In this document: piece after piece, positions 35,700-44,659 of the stretch
Numbering within the stretch: position 1 is the first letter of the stretch
How the letters are laid out: each line of letters begins with the position of its first letter
From: Sphingomonas sp. PAMC 26605
GTDB taxonomy: Bacteria; Pseudomonadota; Alphaproteobacteria; Sphingomonadales; Sphingomonadaceae
Assembly (NCBI RefSeq): GCF_000241485.1
Contig: NZ_JH584241.1
Location: 1,487,424 to 1,547,779, forward strand
Length of the DNA: 60,356 bases
Direction: 5' to 3'
Position numbers and translations under genes: made by a program
Notes under the pieces: generated by a model
The model's database searches: none
Told to the model about the DNA's origin: nothing
The model's input: the letters and a program-made list of their open reading frames with translations, nothing else

Positions 35700-36295
35700 C
35701 TCGAGCATGGCCTTTCGGATCGCTGCCGATGTTCCGGCACAACGTGATCCTCGCCGATCCGCCATGGGGCTTTGAGAATTGGTCGGAAGCCGGGGAGGGG
35801 CGCAACCCGAACCAGCATTACGACACCATTACGGCCGACGAGATCATCGCCATGCCGGTCGGCGATCTCGCCGCGCCGGACTGCGCGATCTTCCTGTGGT
35901 GTGTCGATCCGCTGCTCGATCGTGGCTTCGAGGCGCTGCGGCGCTGGGGCTTCCGATATGTCACCGTCGCGTTCGAATGGGCGAAGCTCAACAAGAGCGG
36001 GCAGGGCTATTTCATGGGCACGGGCTACTGGACCCGCGCCAACCCAGAGATCTGCCTGCTCGGCATGATGGGCCGGATGGAACGCGCCAGCTGCGCGGTC
36101 CGCCAGCTTATCGTCGAACCGATCCGCGAGCACAGCCGCAAGCCCGATCGCGTCCGCACCGACATCGAGCAGCTGCTCGGCGGGCCCGAGCGCGGCGTGG
36201 CCGAGCGCTGCGAACTGTTTGCCCGCAGCTCGCGGCCGGGCTGGACCGCGTGGGGCAACGAATCGTCCAAGTTTGACGGGGAGGATGCGGCGTGA
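35696..36295 (+). CDS. MT-A70-family adenine methyltransferase
   Basis: Probable N6-adenine DNA methyltransferase of the prophage. The 199-residue protein has the catalytic DPPW motif in HNVILADPPWGFENWSEAG (about residues 15-33), CAIFLWCVDPLLDRGFEALRRWGFR, and the C-terminal HSRKPDRVRTDIEQLL segment typical of MT-A70 enzymes. It overlaps neighbours on both sides by 4 bases. It is the second prophage methyltransferase, separate from host CcrM. Confidence 0.88.
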   Translation: MTRAWPFGSLPMFRHNVILADPPWGFENWSEAGEGRNPNQHYDTITADEIIAMPVGDLAAPDCAIFLWCVDPLLDRGFEALRRWGFRYVTVAFEWAKLNKSGQGYFMGTGYWTRANPEICLLGMMGRMERASCAVRQLIVEPIREHSRKPDRVRTDIEQLLGGPERGVAERCELFARSSRPGWTAWGNESSKFDGEDAA

Positions 36296-36732
36296 CCGAC
36301 GTGACCTATTACTATCTCGAAGACTATTCCGACGAGATCATACCCTGCGACCCCACGCTCGACAGCTGGGCCAAATGGCTGTCGAAGCCCGATCACGAAT
36401 GGCACCGGCCGCAGTCAGCTGCGGACGGTGCGAGCTTCAAGGCATCGGTGCTGCGGATGTCCGCGACCGACCTCGTCGCCACTCGAACCGACGACGGCTG
36501 GGCGTTTGATCGCGATATCACGCCCGACTTCATCGCCGTGCGCTGGGGACGGGGAATGGGCTGGGATGCTGACAGCATCGTTGGGGACATGGACGAGCTG
36601 CGTACCTGGCTCGACGAAAATTCGGACGGCGACAACCGCGTCGAGAATATCGCGTTCGGCTGGAATGAACCGGACGTGCTGGTGATCTTCCACGCGGATG
36701 GCCCGCGCTGCACGGTCGAGTCGGTGCAGTGA
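36292..36732 (+). CDS. Prophage hypothetical protein, 146 residues
   Basis: An acidic soluble protein (MTDVTYYYLEDYSDEIIPCD, later DNRVENIAFGWNEPDVLVIF) with a mixed alpha/beta look. No known domain; acidic small phage proteins next to methyltransferases are sometimes inhibitors, but nothing here proves it. Confidence 0.5.
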   Translation: MTDVTYYYLEDYSDEIIPCDPTLDSWAKWLSKPDHEWHRPQSAADGASFKASVLRMSATDLVATRTDDGWAFDRDITPDFIAVRWGRGMGWDADSIVGDMDELRTWLDENSDGDNRVENIAFGWNEPDVLVIFHADGPRCTVESVQ

Positions 36733-36986
36733 TGATGAAGAGTCGCACCTTTCCTTGCCCGGTGTCAGGCTGCGGGAACGCCCGAGACCGCTGGCACGCA
36801 GTGTGCCAGTCGTGCTGGGATCGCCTGCCCGGTGATCTGCGCAACCGCATCAACACAGCCCGCGCGCAGCGCTCGGTACGTCTCGAGGCAAACGCGTCGA
36901 TCGATGCGTCGAACTGGCTGACCGAGCATCCGCCTGGCTGGAATGTCGTCCGCGTGACGGGCGAAGCGGGCGCCGCGCCGCCGTGA
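36732..36986 (+). CDS. Small prophage zinc-ribbon-like protein
   Basis: An 84-residue protein with CPVSGCGN and CQSCWDRL, two cysteine pairs that could bind zinc (about residues 9-32), and a C-terminal WLTEHPPGWNVVRVTG. The ATG at 36732 overlaps the upstream stop (TGATG). A 47-base gap precedes the primase gene. Confidence 0.5.
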   Translation: MMKSRTFPCPVSGCGNARDRWHAVCQSCWDRLPGDLRNRINTARAQRSVRLEANASIDASNWLTEHPPGWNVVRVTGEAGAAPP

Positions 36987-37033
36987 ACCTTGGCAGGCGC
37001 GATTGATCTAAAGCAATTTTCGGGGGTGCTACG

Positions 37034-38245
37034 TTGTCTTCCAGTTCCAACCTGTCGAACGACGCTTTGCGGCGTCGCGTCGATGCCGTCCGCGATCAGA
37101 TCGCCATGGCGGATGTCGTCGGACGCGTGGTGCCTTTGGGGCGGGGCGCGAACCCTCGCGGCAAATGTCCGTTCCACGGTTCGAAGTCGGATAGCTTCAC
37201 GGTCTATCCGGCGCGCGCGCAATGTTGGGGCTGCAGTTGGGGCGGCGACGCACTCAAGTTCGTCCAGGACTTCTTCCAGCTTAGTTTCATGGAAGCGTTG
37301 CAGCGGCTCGAAAGCGAGCATGGTCTGGACGGGCTGTCCCCTAAGCCGGTGAAGCGCGAAAAGGTGGAACGTCGCCGTCCGGAACGGGCGATGGTCGACT
37401 CCGTCACGATGGGTCGGCACATATGGCGCAAGGCTCGCCCGGATCATGACGCGATCCGCGTGTATTTCCGATCCCGCGGCGTGCCGGAAGCGATGCTAAC
37501 AGACGCGCGCTTTGCCGATATTCGGTTTTTGGGATCTGCACCGATCTCCGCATGGGAAGAGACCCGCAAGCCCGACAGCGTGCCGAACGCGCCCGCGATG
37601 GCCGCGCTGATCCGTCATGCCCCCGATTGGACGCCGATCGGGGTGCACGTCACGTTCCTCGCGCCCGACCTGAGCGGTAAGATGGTGCGAGCCCGCCAGG
37701 ACGGCTCGGCGTATCCCGATCGTAAGATGCTCGGCACAGCGGCCGGCGGGTGCATCGTCCTCGGTCGCTACGATGTCGATGTGCCTTTGTTCGTCGGCGA
37801 AGGGCTGGAGACTGTGCTGTCCGGTATGTCGCTCGGCAGTGCCGAGGCTTTGGCGTGCGGCTTGGCGGTTTTGTCGCTCGACAATCTGCAGGGCCACGCA
37901 CGCCTGATCAAAGGCGCCCTGCCGCTGTTCGATCCGCAGCCAGATCCCGACCGCGGCGCTGCGGTCGCGTTCCCGCATCGCGGCCCTGTCGTCGGCCTGA
38001 TCGACGCCGATATGAAACCGCTTCGCGGGCCGCGCGACCGGCGCACTGGTGCTTGGCTCGGTGTGCCGGTGATCGAGCAGCGGCGCGGGCCTGTCGTGCG
38101 GCGATCAATCTCGACAGGCGAGCGCGCCGCCTTGTGCGCGGCGCTGCTCGTGCACGCATGGCGCGCTGCCGGTTGCCGCGTGCGGGCGGTGCGGCCGCCG
38201 ATGGGGCGAGATTTCAACGATGCCGTCCGGGAGGGCGCGAAGTGA
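37034..38245 (+). CDS. DnaG-like primase (CHC2 zinc finger plus Toprim)
   Basis: Makes RNA primers for phage replication. The 403-residue protein has a CHC2 zinc finger (Cys45, His48, Cys64, Cys67 in CPFHG and CWGCSWGGD) and a Toprim region (FVGEGLETVLSG, about 255-266; VGLIDADMK, about 316-324, with the acidic metal ligands). TTG at 37034 with a G-rich ribosome site is the best start; the ATG at 37106 would cut into the zinc-finger domain. It lies upstream of the helicase genes. Confidence 0.85.
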   Translation: MSSSSNLSNDALRRRVDAVRDQIAMADVVGRVVPLGRGANPRGKCPFHGSKSDSFTVYPARAQCWGCSWGGDALKFVQDFFQLSFMEALQRLESEHGLDGLSPKPVKREKVERRRPERAMVDSVTMGRHIWRKARPDHDAIRVYFRSRGVPEAMLTDARFADIRFLGSAPISAWEETRKPDSVPNAPAMAALIRHAPDWTPIGVHVTFLAPDLSGKMVRARQDGSAYPDRKMLGTAAGGCIVLGRYDVDVPLFVGEGLETVLSGMSLGSAEALACGLAVLSLDNLQGHARLIKGALPLFDPQPDPDRGAAVAFPHRGPVVGLIDADMKPLRGPRDRRTGAWLGVPVIEQRRGPVVRRSISTGERAALCAALLVHAWRAAGCRVRAVRPPMGRDFNDAVREGAK

Positions 38246-38517
38246 TCGTGGTGAAAGTGGAGCTGTGGTCTGCGGTCGACGGTCGAAAGACAGAGCTGGC
38301 GCGCATGACGATCGACAACATTGGCGGCACCGCGAACCGCGGGGATTACCGCATCCGGACCTTGCGTGGCCGGTCAGCTCAAGCGCTCGATCGCGCGCTG
38401 AAGGCAAATACTGTCCAGCGTGAAGGGCGGGTAACGGGCCATGCGCGGCTCGCGCTGCATGTTTGGCATCTTGTCGCGAAGGGTTTGCTGGCAGCGGGTT
38501 ACGGTGCCGAAAAATGA
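38242..38517 (+). CDS. Prophage hypothetical protein, 91 residues
   Basis: GTG at 38242 overlaps the primase stop (GTGA). A compact alpha/beta protein (VIVVKVELWSAVDGRKTELA, then ARLALHVWHLVAKGLLAAGY). It probably belongs to the replication operon; no known family. Confidence 0.55.
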   Translation: MIVVKVELWSAVDGRKTELARMTIDNIGGTANRGDYRIRTLRGRSAQALDRALKANTVQREGRVTGHARLALHVWHLVAKGLLAAGYGAEK

Positions 38518-38927
38518 ACGACGAAGGCCAATCCAAAACGCTGCTTAAGGCGTTCATCGACCGCGTGAAGGTGCTCGCCGACGAGATCGGGGAGTTGCAG
38601 TCCGATATCAGCGAGGTTTGCAAGGAAGCGAAGGCTGCGGGCTTCGAGCCGACGAAGATCCGTGAGGTCGTCGCCTGGCTGCGCAAGATCGACAAGCACG
38701 GCCGCGACAAGGTCGACGATGCCGAGACGATCTTCGATCTCTACCGCGGCGTCGTCGATGCCAAGGCGGCGTCATTCGACGAAATGATGGACAGTGCGCG
38801 CGATCGTGCGCTGCTCGCCGTCTTCGCACCGAACGATCAGCTCGAGGCCAACCTCTCCCGCAAGCGCAAGGGCGCGCGCACGGCAGTCGCGATGGCGAAA
38901 GCCGCGAAGGCGGCGCGCGAATCATGA
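38514..38927 (+). CDS. GapR-like DUF2312 protein with extended C-terminus
   Basis: The first 80 residues match DUF2312/GapR, a nucleoid protein that binds overtwisted DNA ahead of replication forks in Caulobacter: FIDRVKVLADEIGELQSDIS, then EVCKEAKAAGFEPTKIREVV. The product is 137 residues, longer than the usual 85-90, with a basic C-terminal tail (SRKRKGARTAVAMAKAAKAA). It is 4-base coupled to the replicative helicase gene, which suggests a role in phage replication. Confidence 0.8.
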   Translation: MNDEGQSKTLLKAFIDRVKVLADEIGELQSDISEVCKEAKAAGFEPTKIREVVAWLRKIDKHGRDKVDDAETIFDLYRGVVDAKAASFDEMMDSARDRALLAVFAPNDQLEANLSRKRKGARTAVAMAKAAKAARES

Positions 38928-40561
38928 CGGCACAGATGATCCCGATGACCATTCCCGACCCGCTCAAGACAGCGTGGCTCGACACCTCCGATTTCGGCAA
39001 TGGCAAACGCCTGGTCGAGATCGCCGGCGGCAAGCTGCTGTGGATCGAAGAGACGCAGGCATATGCGCATTACGATGGCCGGCGGTGGTCACTCGAGCGG
39101 GGCAATATCGAAGCGCAGCGGCTCGCGCATCGCGTGATTGAGCATATCGACGCCGAGGCGGAGGCGCTAGGCGAGATCGCCGAGGATACCGTTGCATTGC
39201 GCGAGCGCCTTGGCGCCTGGTGTTCGACCGAAATCGCGATGAAACGGGTCGAAACCCTCCGTGGACACGCCGTGCGATCGGGCAGCGCCGGCATGACGTC
39301 GGGCATGCTCAAGCAGGCGCGATCGTTCCTCTCGGCGACGATCGACGATTTCGACCGTGACCCGTTGGTGTTCAACACGCTCAACTGGACGCTCCGGTTC
39401 GTCCAGGGCGAAAAGGGCTGGGAGGTTCGCGCGACACCGCACGATCCGACCGACATGCTGATGCAGCTCGCCAACGTCGAATACGAGCCGGGAGCGAAAG
39501 CACCGTTCCACGAAGAACGACTGGCCATGCTGACGCCCGATCCCGAGCAGCTCGCCGCGTTCAAGCTGCTCTACGGCTATGGGCTGACCGGGCTCGTGTC
39601 CGATCAGGCGTTCTACGTCCATCAGGGCAAGGGCGGCGACGGTAAGTCGATGACGCATGAAGCCTTCGCGGATCTGTTCGGCGACTATTACAAGCATGCC
39701 GGCGTTAAGACGTTCCTGCAGGGCAAGGATGGCGGCGGTGCAGAGCATCGCTCCGATCTCGTGCGCTTGAAGGGCGATATCCGCTTCGTCACCTGCGACG
39801 AGCCCAAAGCCCGATCGGTGTGGGATGGCGAGATCATCAAGCAGGTGACGGGCAGCAAGATCACCGCGCGCGGCGCGAACGAACGCACCGAAGTGACCTT
39901 TGGCCCGCGCTTCAAGATGCATGTCGAATGCAACATCATCCCGCGCGCGCCGAGCGACGATCGCGGTTTCCGCCGAAGGTTCAAGCTGTATCAGTGGAAG
40001 GTCTCGCTCGGCGATACGCCAGCCGGCGAGCTGCCGCCCGACGTGGTGCTGTACCGCTTGGCGCAGGAAAAGCCGGGCATCCTCAATTGGCTGATCGAAG
40101 GAGCGTGCGAGTGGCTCGCCACGCGCAATATCCCGCAGCCGAGCGCCATGAACGACGTGCTCGCCGACTTCTGGGCGGACTCGAGCCCGTTGCTCGATTG
40201 GATGGGGGAGTGGTGTGACACGAGCGACCCGAACGCGAAGGAGTCGGCCAAGGCTCTGTACGACAACTTCAAGGCTTGGTGCGAGGCGCGCGGCGTCGAT
40301 CCGATCATGACGCCGACCGCGTTCGGCCGAGCGCTGCGCGACAAGCAACACGCCGTCGTGAAGGACTCCCGCGGCACGCGCTGGCGCAAGGGCATCACCC
40401 TGCGTTCCAGAGGCCTGTTCGGCGCCGACGACGCGCCCGAGACGGCCTCTGCCGCTCATGTCGCAGCCGCTGGCTTTTCGCCGCCCGAAGGCGCGTCTTT
40501 AGAACAACCCGCCGTTCGTCCGATATTCGACTTGGACGATGATGATGGGATGCCAGCGTGA
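38924..40561 (+). CDS. Phage SF3-type replicative helicase (D5/P4 family)
   Basis: A 545-residue ATPase that probably opens the phage origin. It has a D5_N-like region (about 60-200), Walker A QGKGGDGKSMTHEAF (residues 234-248), the acidic Walker B-like FVTCDEPKA (about 286-294), sensor-like HVECNIIPRAPSDDRGFRRR (about 330-349) and a C-terminal winged-helix-like part. This is the P4/D5 primase-helicase C-terminal half; the primase is encoded separately upstream. Confidence 0.85.
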   Translation: MTAQMIPMTIPDPLKTAWLDTSDFGNGKRLVEIAGGKLLWIEETQAYAHYDGRRWSLERGNIEAQRLAHRVIEHIDAEAEALGEIAEDTVALRERLGAWCSTEIAMKRVETLRGHAVRSGSAGMTSGMLKQARSFLSATIDDFDRDPLVFNTLNWTLRFVQGEKGWEVRATPHDPTDMLMQLANVEYEPGAKAPFHEERLAMLTPDPEQLAAFKLLYGYGLTGLVSDQAFYVHQGKGGDGKSMTHEAFADLFGDYYKHAGVKTFLQGKDGGGAEHRSDLVRLKGDIRFVTCDEPKARSVWDGEIIKQVTGSKITARGANERTEVTFGPRFKMHVECNIIPRAPSDDRGFRRRFKLYQWKVSLGDTPAGELPPDVVLYRLAQEKPGILNWLIEGACEWLATRNIPQPSAMNDVLADFWADSSPLLDWMGEWCDTSDPNAKESAKALYDNFKAWCEARGVDPIMTPTAFGRALRDKQHAVVKDSRGTRWRKGITLRSRGLFGADDAPETASAAHVAAAGFSPPEGASLEQPAVRPIFDLDDDDGMPA

Positions 40562-40602
40562 TGCGCGTCGGCACGCGATCGAGCGGACACAACATGTCGT
40601 CA

Positions 40603-40799
40603 ACGGCGGGTTACGGACAGTTGCTGCAAACCCGCCGTAAAGCACCAGCGAACGCGCCGTTGGCTCGACCGGTTGGCGCTCGGCGGTGTGGCTACGGCGG
40701 GTTTAGGCGATGGCGGCGGCGGGAATACGGCGGGTTGAGGCTGCGATAAAGTCTAGGTTTTCTGCGGTGTACGGCGGGTTACGGCGGGTTCGGCGGGTT
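40603..40799. repeat. Iteron-like CGGCGGGTT repeats, candidate phage origin
   Basis: Seven copies of the 9-10 base motif (A)CGGCGGGTT after the helicase gene. Direct copies start at 40603, 40694, 40727, 40771, 40781 and 40791; one is inverted at 40629-40638. The last three are in tandem. An AT-rich stretch (about 40872-40910) follows. A 63-residue open frame crosses the region, but it looks like a repeat by-product. No other gene lies in the 328-base gap. Confidence 0.7.
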
Positions 40800-40889
40800 G
40801 TTTGTGGTTCATTGGCTATGTGCGCTGGGCGCGGGCGCGCAAGACACCAACCTTATCCCTCCAACTATCCGTTAATTGAAAGATACAAG

Positions 40890-41402
40890 ATGTTGATAGA
40901 AGAAAAGGGCGACCCCAGAATGCAGCGCCAGCGCGGCGAGCTGCTCTCATTCGGCGATGTCGAAGAGCGCTTGGTCGAGGCGATGCTTGTGTGCTGGCGC
41001 AACCCCGATCGCGAGCGCGGGTGGATGCGCATCCGGTCGGCATGGCCCGACGTGGTCGCGGAGCCGGGTGACTATGATGCGCGCGGCGGTGACCAGACCA
41101 GCTCGGACGTGGAGATCCGGCCCGCGTCGCTGACCCGTCTCGAAGTGGACGAGATGGAAGAGGCGTTCGGCTGGGTCGATTGCCTCAAGCCGATCGACCG
41201 CAAGCTGGTCGGTTTGGTGATCAGCCAGCTCGCGCGTGGTGCCAAGCAGGTGCCATGGATGAAGCTGCGCGGTCCTATGGGGCTGACGCGCGGCGCGGAT
41301 GGCCTGCGGATGCGGTATGAGCGTGCGATAGGTGAGGTATGCCGACGCGTGAATGGCGGATTTCTGCCGTCCCCTCTCGTCAAGCCGGTAAATCAGCAAT
41401 GA
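40890..41402 (+). CDS. Phage DUF6362-like protein
   Basis: A 170-residue product from ATG 40890; an ATG at 40920 is an alternative. The sequence has VEERLVEAMLVCWRNPDRER, then WMRIRSAWPDVVAEPGDYD and WVDCLKPIDRKLVGLVISQL, which resembles DUF6362 proteins found between replication and packaging genes in alphaproteobacterial phages. Its position before the terminase hints at late regulation or packaging; the function is unknown. Confidence 0.6.
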   Translation: MLIEEKGDPRMQRQRGELLSFGDVEERLVEAMLVCWRNPDRERGWMRIRSAWPDVVAEPGDYDARGGDQTSSDVEIRPASLTRLEVDEMEEAFGWVDCLKPIDRKLVGLVISQLARGAKQVPWMKLRGPMGLTRGADGLRMRYERAIGEVCRRVNGGFLPSPLVKPVNQQ

Positions 41403-41659
41403 CGCAAATATCGTTTGTTCACATCGCAGGCCTTTTACGCGTATTTCACGTCACACTGGGTCGGGCCTTCGGGTGCGGCGCAGCATCCTCTCCCAACCTC
41501 GGAACGACCGGCGTGCTTCGCGGCGCGATCCGGTCGTTCCACGTTTTGGGCGCGCCGCGGCATGCCGACTTGATCGCTGCCCGATCGGGGGCCACCCCCC
41601 AACGGGTCCTTTCCGGGGGGCCGGCGGCATTGCGGTGTGGCGAGGTGCATGGTTTCGGT

Positions 41660-41728
41660 GTTCAAGGGCAATTTGCCATTTTGAACTTGGTGAACTGAAC
41701 TGGTTCATGGCGATGAACGGGGTGTTCA
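41660..41728 (+). promoter_or_regulatory. TGAAC/GTTCA repeat cluster before the terminase gene
   Basis: In 69 bases there are seven TGAAC or GTTCA half-sites (41660, 41682, 41691, 41696, 41703, 41714, 41724). Two make palindromes: TGAAC-TG-GTTCA (41696-41707) and TGAAC-N5-GTTCA (41714-41728). The last overlaps the ribosome-binding region of the terminase gene. It looks like the operator or activator site of the late operon. The rest of the 327-base gap (41403-41659) holds nothing I can support. Confidence 0.6.
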
Positions 41729-41729
41729 A

Positions 41730-42332
41730 ATGACGCTGATGACGAAGGGTGATTTCGCCCGGCATCGCGGCGTCGGCAAATCGGCGGTGTCGAATTGGGC
41801 CAAGAAGGGCCTGCTCGTGATGGGCGAGTGCCCGACCAGCGGTGCGCTCAAGGTCGATGTCGAACGCACCGAGGCAAGGATCAACACGCGGATCGATCCG
41901 ATGCGTGGCCGGCCGAGCGCCGGGGCACCATCGGCTCCCACCCCAGCATCGGAAGGAGGTGATTTTGTTTCCGGCGGGCGGACTGGCGCGCACGTTCGCG
42001 TCGAGTTGGCCGAAGAGCAACTGGTCAGCAAGCGCCTGGCCAACGCCGAACGCGCCGGCGAGTTAGGCGTGCAGATCGAACTGGAACGACGCGCGGGCGA
42101 GCTGGGCCGCATCATGCGCGAGCGGATACACTCTATGTTCCGCTCGATCGCCGAGCGCCTAGCTGCGGAGCGCGACGTCCGCACGATCATGTCGATCGGC
42201 GCGGCCGAGATCGACGGCGTGTTTGCTCAGATGGCGAACGATGCCGAGAATGGCGCCCTCGCGGACGCCGACGACGGCGTCGAAGACGCTGCCCTTGAGA
42301 ACGATTTGGCGGAAGCGCTCGCGGAGGTGTGA
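41730..42332 (+). CDS. Terminase small subunit (Nu1-like)
   Basis: Recognises phage DNA for packaging. The 200-residue protein starts with a winged-helix-like motif (GDFARHRGVGKSAVSNWAKK, about residues 7-26), like lambda gpNu1, then a helical dimerisation part (VELAEEQLVSKRLANAERAG) and an acidic tail that likely contacts the large subunit. It overlaps the large-subunit gene. Confidence 0.8.
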   Translation: MTLMTKGDFARHRGVGKSAVSNWAKKGLLVMGECPTSGALKVDVERTEARINTRIDPMRGRPSAGAPSAPTPASEGGDFVSGGRTGAHVRVELAEEQLVSKRLANAERAGELGVQIELERRAGELGRIMRERIHSMFRSIAERLAAERDVRTIMSIGAAEIDGVFAQMANDAENGALADADDGVEDAALENDLAEALAEV

Positions 42333-44449
42333 TGGCGTTCGACTATGACCGCTTCGGCGTTACCGCCGGCACGGTATTACGGTCGAACGCCGCCCGCCTC
42401 GACAAGGTCATTGCGAGCGGGCTTCGCCCGCCCCGCAAGATGAAGGTTTCCGCCTGGGCGGTTCGGTTCCGCAAGTTCGGCGACGACGATCCCATCCCCG
42501 GCTGGTGGGACAAGCGCACCGCTCCAGAACTCGACGAGATCATGGACGCGATGACGCCGGACGATCCTTGCGAGGAAGCCGACGTCATCAAGTGCGCCCA
42601 GTCGGGCGGATCGGCATCGGCTGAAAACTTCATCGGCTTCGTGTCGGATCAGGCACCGGGACCGGTGCTCTTCGTCCAGGCGACCTTGACCGCCGCGCTT
42701 GCATGGGCTTCGGAGAAGTTTTGGCCGATGGTCGAGAACTCGCCGCGGTTAAATCCGGAGCGGGGCGGGACGATCCGCGCCCTCGGGACGCCGGACGGGG
42801 ACGGCTCGACCAAAGGCAAGATCCGGTTCAGCCGGTCCAACGGCTTCGTGCTGCTAGCGGGCGCTAGCTCCGCCGCGTCGCTTCGCCAACGCACCGTTCG
42901 CTACGCCGTCGAGGACGATCTCGATCAGTGGCCGGACGATCTGGATGGGCAGGGCTCGCCCGAGGCGATGGTCGACCAGCGTCTGAAGGTGTGGCGCAGC
43001 AAGGGGTTGTCGAAGCGGATCAAGATCTCGACGCCCACCATCAAGGGCACCAGCAAGATCGGCCGCGCCTATGCGACGTCCGATCGGCGCCGCTACTACC
43101 TGAAATGCCCGGAGTGCGGCAGCCGGTTCGTTCCCGAGTGGAACGACATCAAGTGGCCCGACGGCAAGCCGGCGGAAGCGCACCTGATCCCGCCATGCTG
43201 CGGGTTCGATCATATCGCGCATTGGCAAAAACGCGACATGAAGCTGTCCGACGGGTGGCTCTCGATGGAGCTGGAAGGCCAGCCCGTCGCCCGTGTCATG
43301 ACCGAAGCGGAATTCCAGGCTGCCCGTGGGCGGATGCCGGCCAGTGTGAAGCGTGGCTTTCACCTGACCGGCATCATATCGACCTTTCAGAGCTGGGCGG
43401 ACATGGCGGTCGCCTTCATCGGCGCGCAAGGCGATCTGAACCGGCTCAAGACGTGGACCAACCTAGTGCACGGTTTCGAGTTCGAGCTGAAGGGCGGCAC
43501 GCCGGATTACGAGAAGCTGCGCGAGCTGCGCGAGCAGGGCTGGGGTCCGCGTCAGTTGGCGCAGATGCCGGTCGGGCCGATCGCGGTCACGATGGGTGTC
43601 GACGTTCAGGGCGACGGTCTCTACCTCGAGAAGGTCGCCTGGGCCGAGAACGCGGAGAGCTGGACGCTCGATGCGCGGTTCCTGCCGGGCTCGACCGACG
43701 TGAAGGGCGAGGGCGCTTGGGCCGATCTCGACGCCTATGCGCGCCGCAAGGTCCTGTATCCGGGCGGGCGCGAGTTCGCGGTCGACCAAATCTGTGTCGA
43801 TGCCGGCTACAATACCGAGGCGGCAGAAGCCTTTTGTCGCGCGCATCCGAACCGGCTCGCGGTGTTCGGCCGCGCCGGTTGGACGCTCCCGATCCTCGGG
43901 CGCGGCGAGAACCTGCGCTACGAGCAGCAGGGCCGCAAGGCCGGGCAGGCGTCGAAGCGGGCGGAAGACAAAGCGTACATCGTCGGCACGTTCGGCGTGA
44001 AGCTCGCCTGGTACGGCTTCCTGCGGTCGACGATCGCTGCGGCAGCGGGCGAGCGGGAGGGCGTGGAATCTCTTTCGCGAGGCCGCGCACACTTCAACAT
44101 GGATTTGCCCGACGACTATTTCGAGCAGATCACGGCCGAGACGATCGTCACCGAGACGGTCAACAATCTGCCGCGCCGGGTGTGGAAGCCGCTCGCCGGC
44201 CGGCCGAACCACTGGCTCGATTGCCGGGTCTACAACACCGCAGCGGCCGAAAAGCTGATGCTCGATACGCTTACCGTGCAGGACTGGGCGGCGCTTCGTG
44301 CCGAACGGTACGCGCCGCGCGACGATGCGCAGGGCGATCTGCTCGGCATGACCTTGGTTCCGACGGCGCCGAGTGCGCCGAAACCAGCCGCGGCGCCGAC
44401 TAGCAGCGCCGCTGATACCTTCATTGACGCAGGGAGCGACTATCTGTGA
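42332..44449 (+). CDS. Terminase large subunit (lambda gpA family)
   Basis: ATP-driven packaging motor and nuclease. The 705-residue protein has a Walker A-like loop KCAQSGGSASAENF (residues 87-100, non-canonical as in gpA), a Walker B-like VEDDLDQWP (about 192-200), a zinc-binding CPECGSRF ... PCCGFDH part, and nuclease-type acidic residues (GVDVQGDGLYLEKVAW near 424; ICVDAGYNTE near 487). The gpA family normally cuts at cos sites. ATG at 42332 overlaps the previous stop. Confidence 0.93.
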   Translation: MAFDYDRFGVTAGTVLRSNAARLDKVIASGLRPPRKMKVSAWAVRFRKFGDDDPIPGWWDKRTAPELDEIMDAMTPDDPCEEADVIKCAQSGGSASAENFIGFVSDQAPGPVLFVQATLTAALAWASEKFWPMVENSPRLNPERGGTIRALGTPDGDGSTKGKIRFSRSNGFVLLAGASSAASLRQRTVRYAVEDDLDQWPDDLDGQGSPEAMVDQRLKVWRSKGLSKRIKISTPTIKGTSKIGRAYATSDRRRYYLKCPECGSRFVPEWNDIKWPDGKPAEAHLIPPCCGFDHIAHWQKRDMKLSDGWLSMELEGQPVARVMTEAEFQAARGRMPASVKRGFHLTGIISTFQSWADMAVAFIGAQGDLNRLKTWTNLVHGFEFELKGGTPDYEKLRELREQGWGPRQLAQMPVGPIAVTMGVDVQGDGLYLEKVAWAENAESWTLDARFLPGSTDVKGEGAWADLDAYARRKVLYPGGREFAVDQICVDAGYNTEAAEAFCRAHPNRLAVFGRAGWTLPILGRGENLRYEQQGRKAGQASKRAEDKAYIVGTFGVKLAWYGFLRSTIAAAAGEREGVESLSRGRAHFNMDLPDDYFEQITAETIVTETVNNLPRRVWKPLAGRPNHWLDCRVYNTAAAEKLMLDTLTVQDWAALRAERYAPRDDAQGDLLGMTLVPTAPSAPKPAAAPTSSAADTFIDAGSDYL

Positions 44450-44658
44450 CCGACTTGCCCACCAAGATTGCGGCGCTGGAAGAGGCGGCAGCCTCGGGGG
44501 TGCTGACGATCGAGTCGGACGGCGATCGTCAGACCTTCCAGCGCATGCCCGATCTGCTATCGGCGCTCGCCTACTTCAAGGCGCAGCAGGCCGCAGCATT
44601 GCCCGCCAGCGTTGCGGCGCGGCCCGCTTCCACGGTCGTTGTGTTCGATCCGCGCTGA
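44446..44658 (+). CDS. gpW-like head-tail joining protein
   Basis: A 70-residue protein between terminase and portal, where lambda has gpW (68 residues). GTG at 44446 overlaps the terminase stop. It contains a short helix, a beta pair (VLTIESDGDRQTFQ) and a second helix (MPDLLSALAYFKAQQ), the gpW layout. Expected role: closing the packaged head for tail attachment. Confidence 0.75.
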   Translation: MTDLPTKIAALEEAAASGVLTIESDGDRQTFQRMPDLLSALAYFKAQQAAALPASVAARPASTVVVFDPR

Positions 44659-44659
44659 C

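Noticed and set aside
40558..40749. A 63-residue frame through the iteron-like repeats
   Set aside because: Its start overlaps the helicase stop, but its Tyr-Gly-Gly repeats only mirror the DNA motif and there is no other coding signal.
41399..41698. A 99-residue frame before the terminase gene
   Set aside because: Low-quality composition, ends inside the TGAAC cluster, no motif; kept as possible but not supported.
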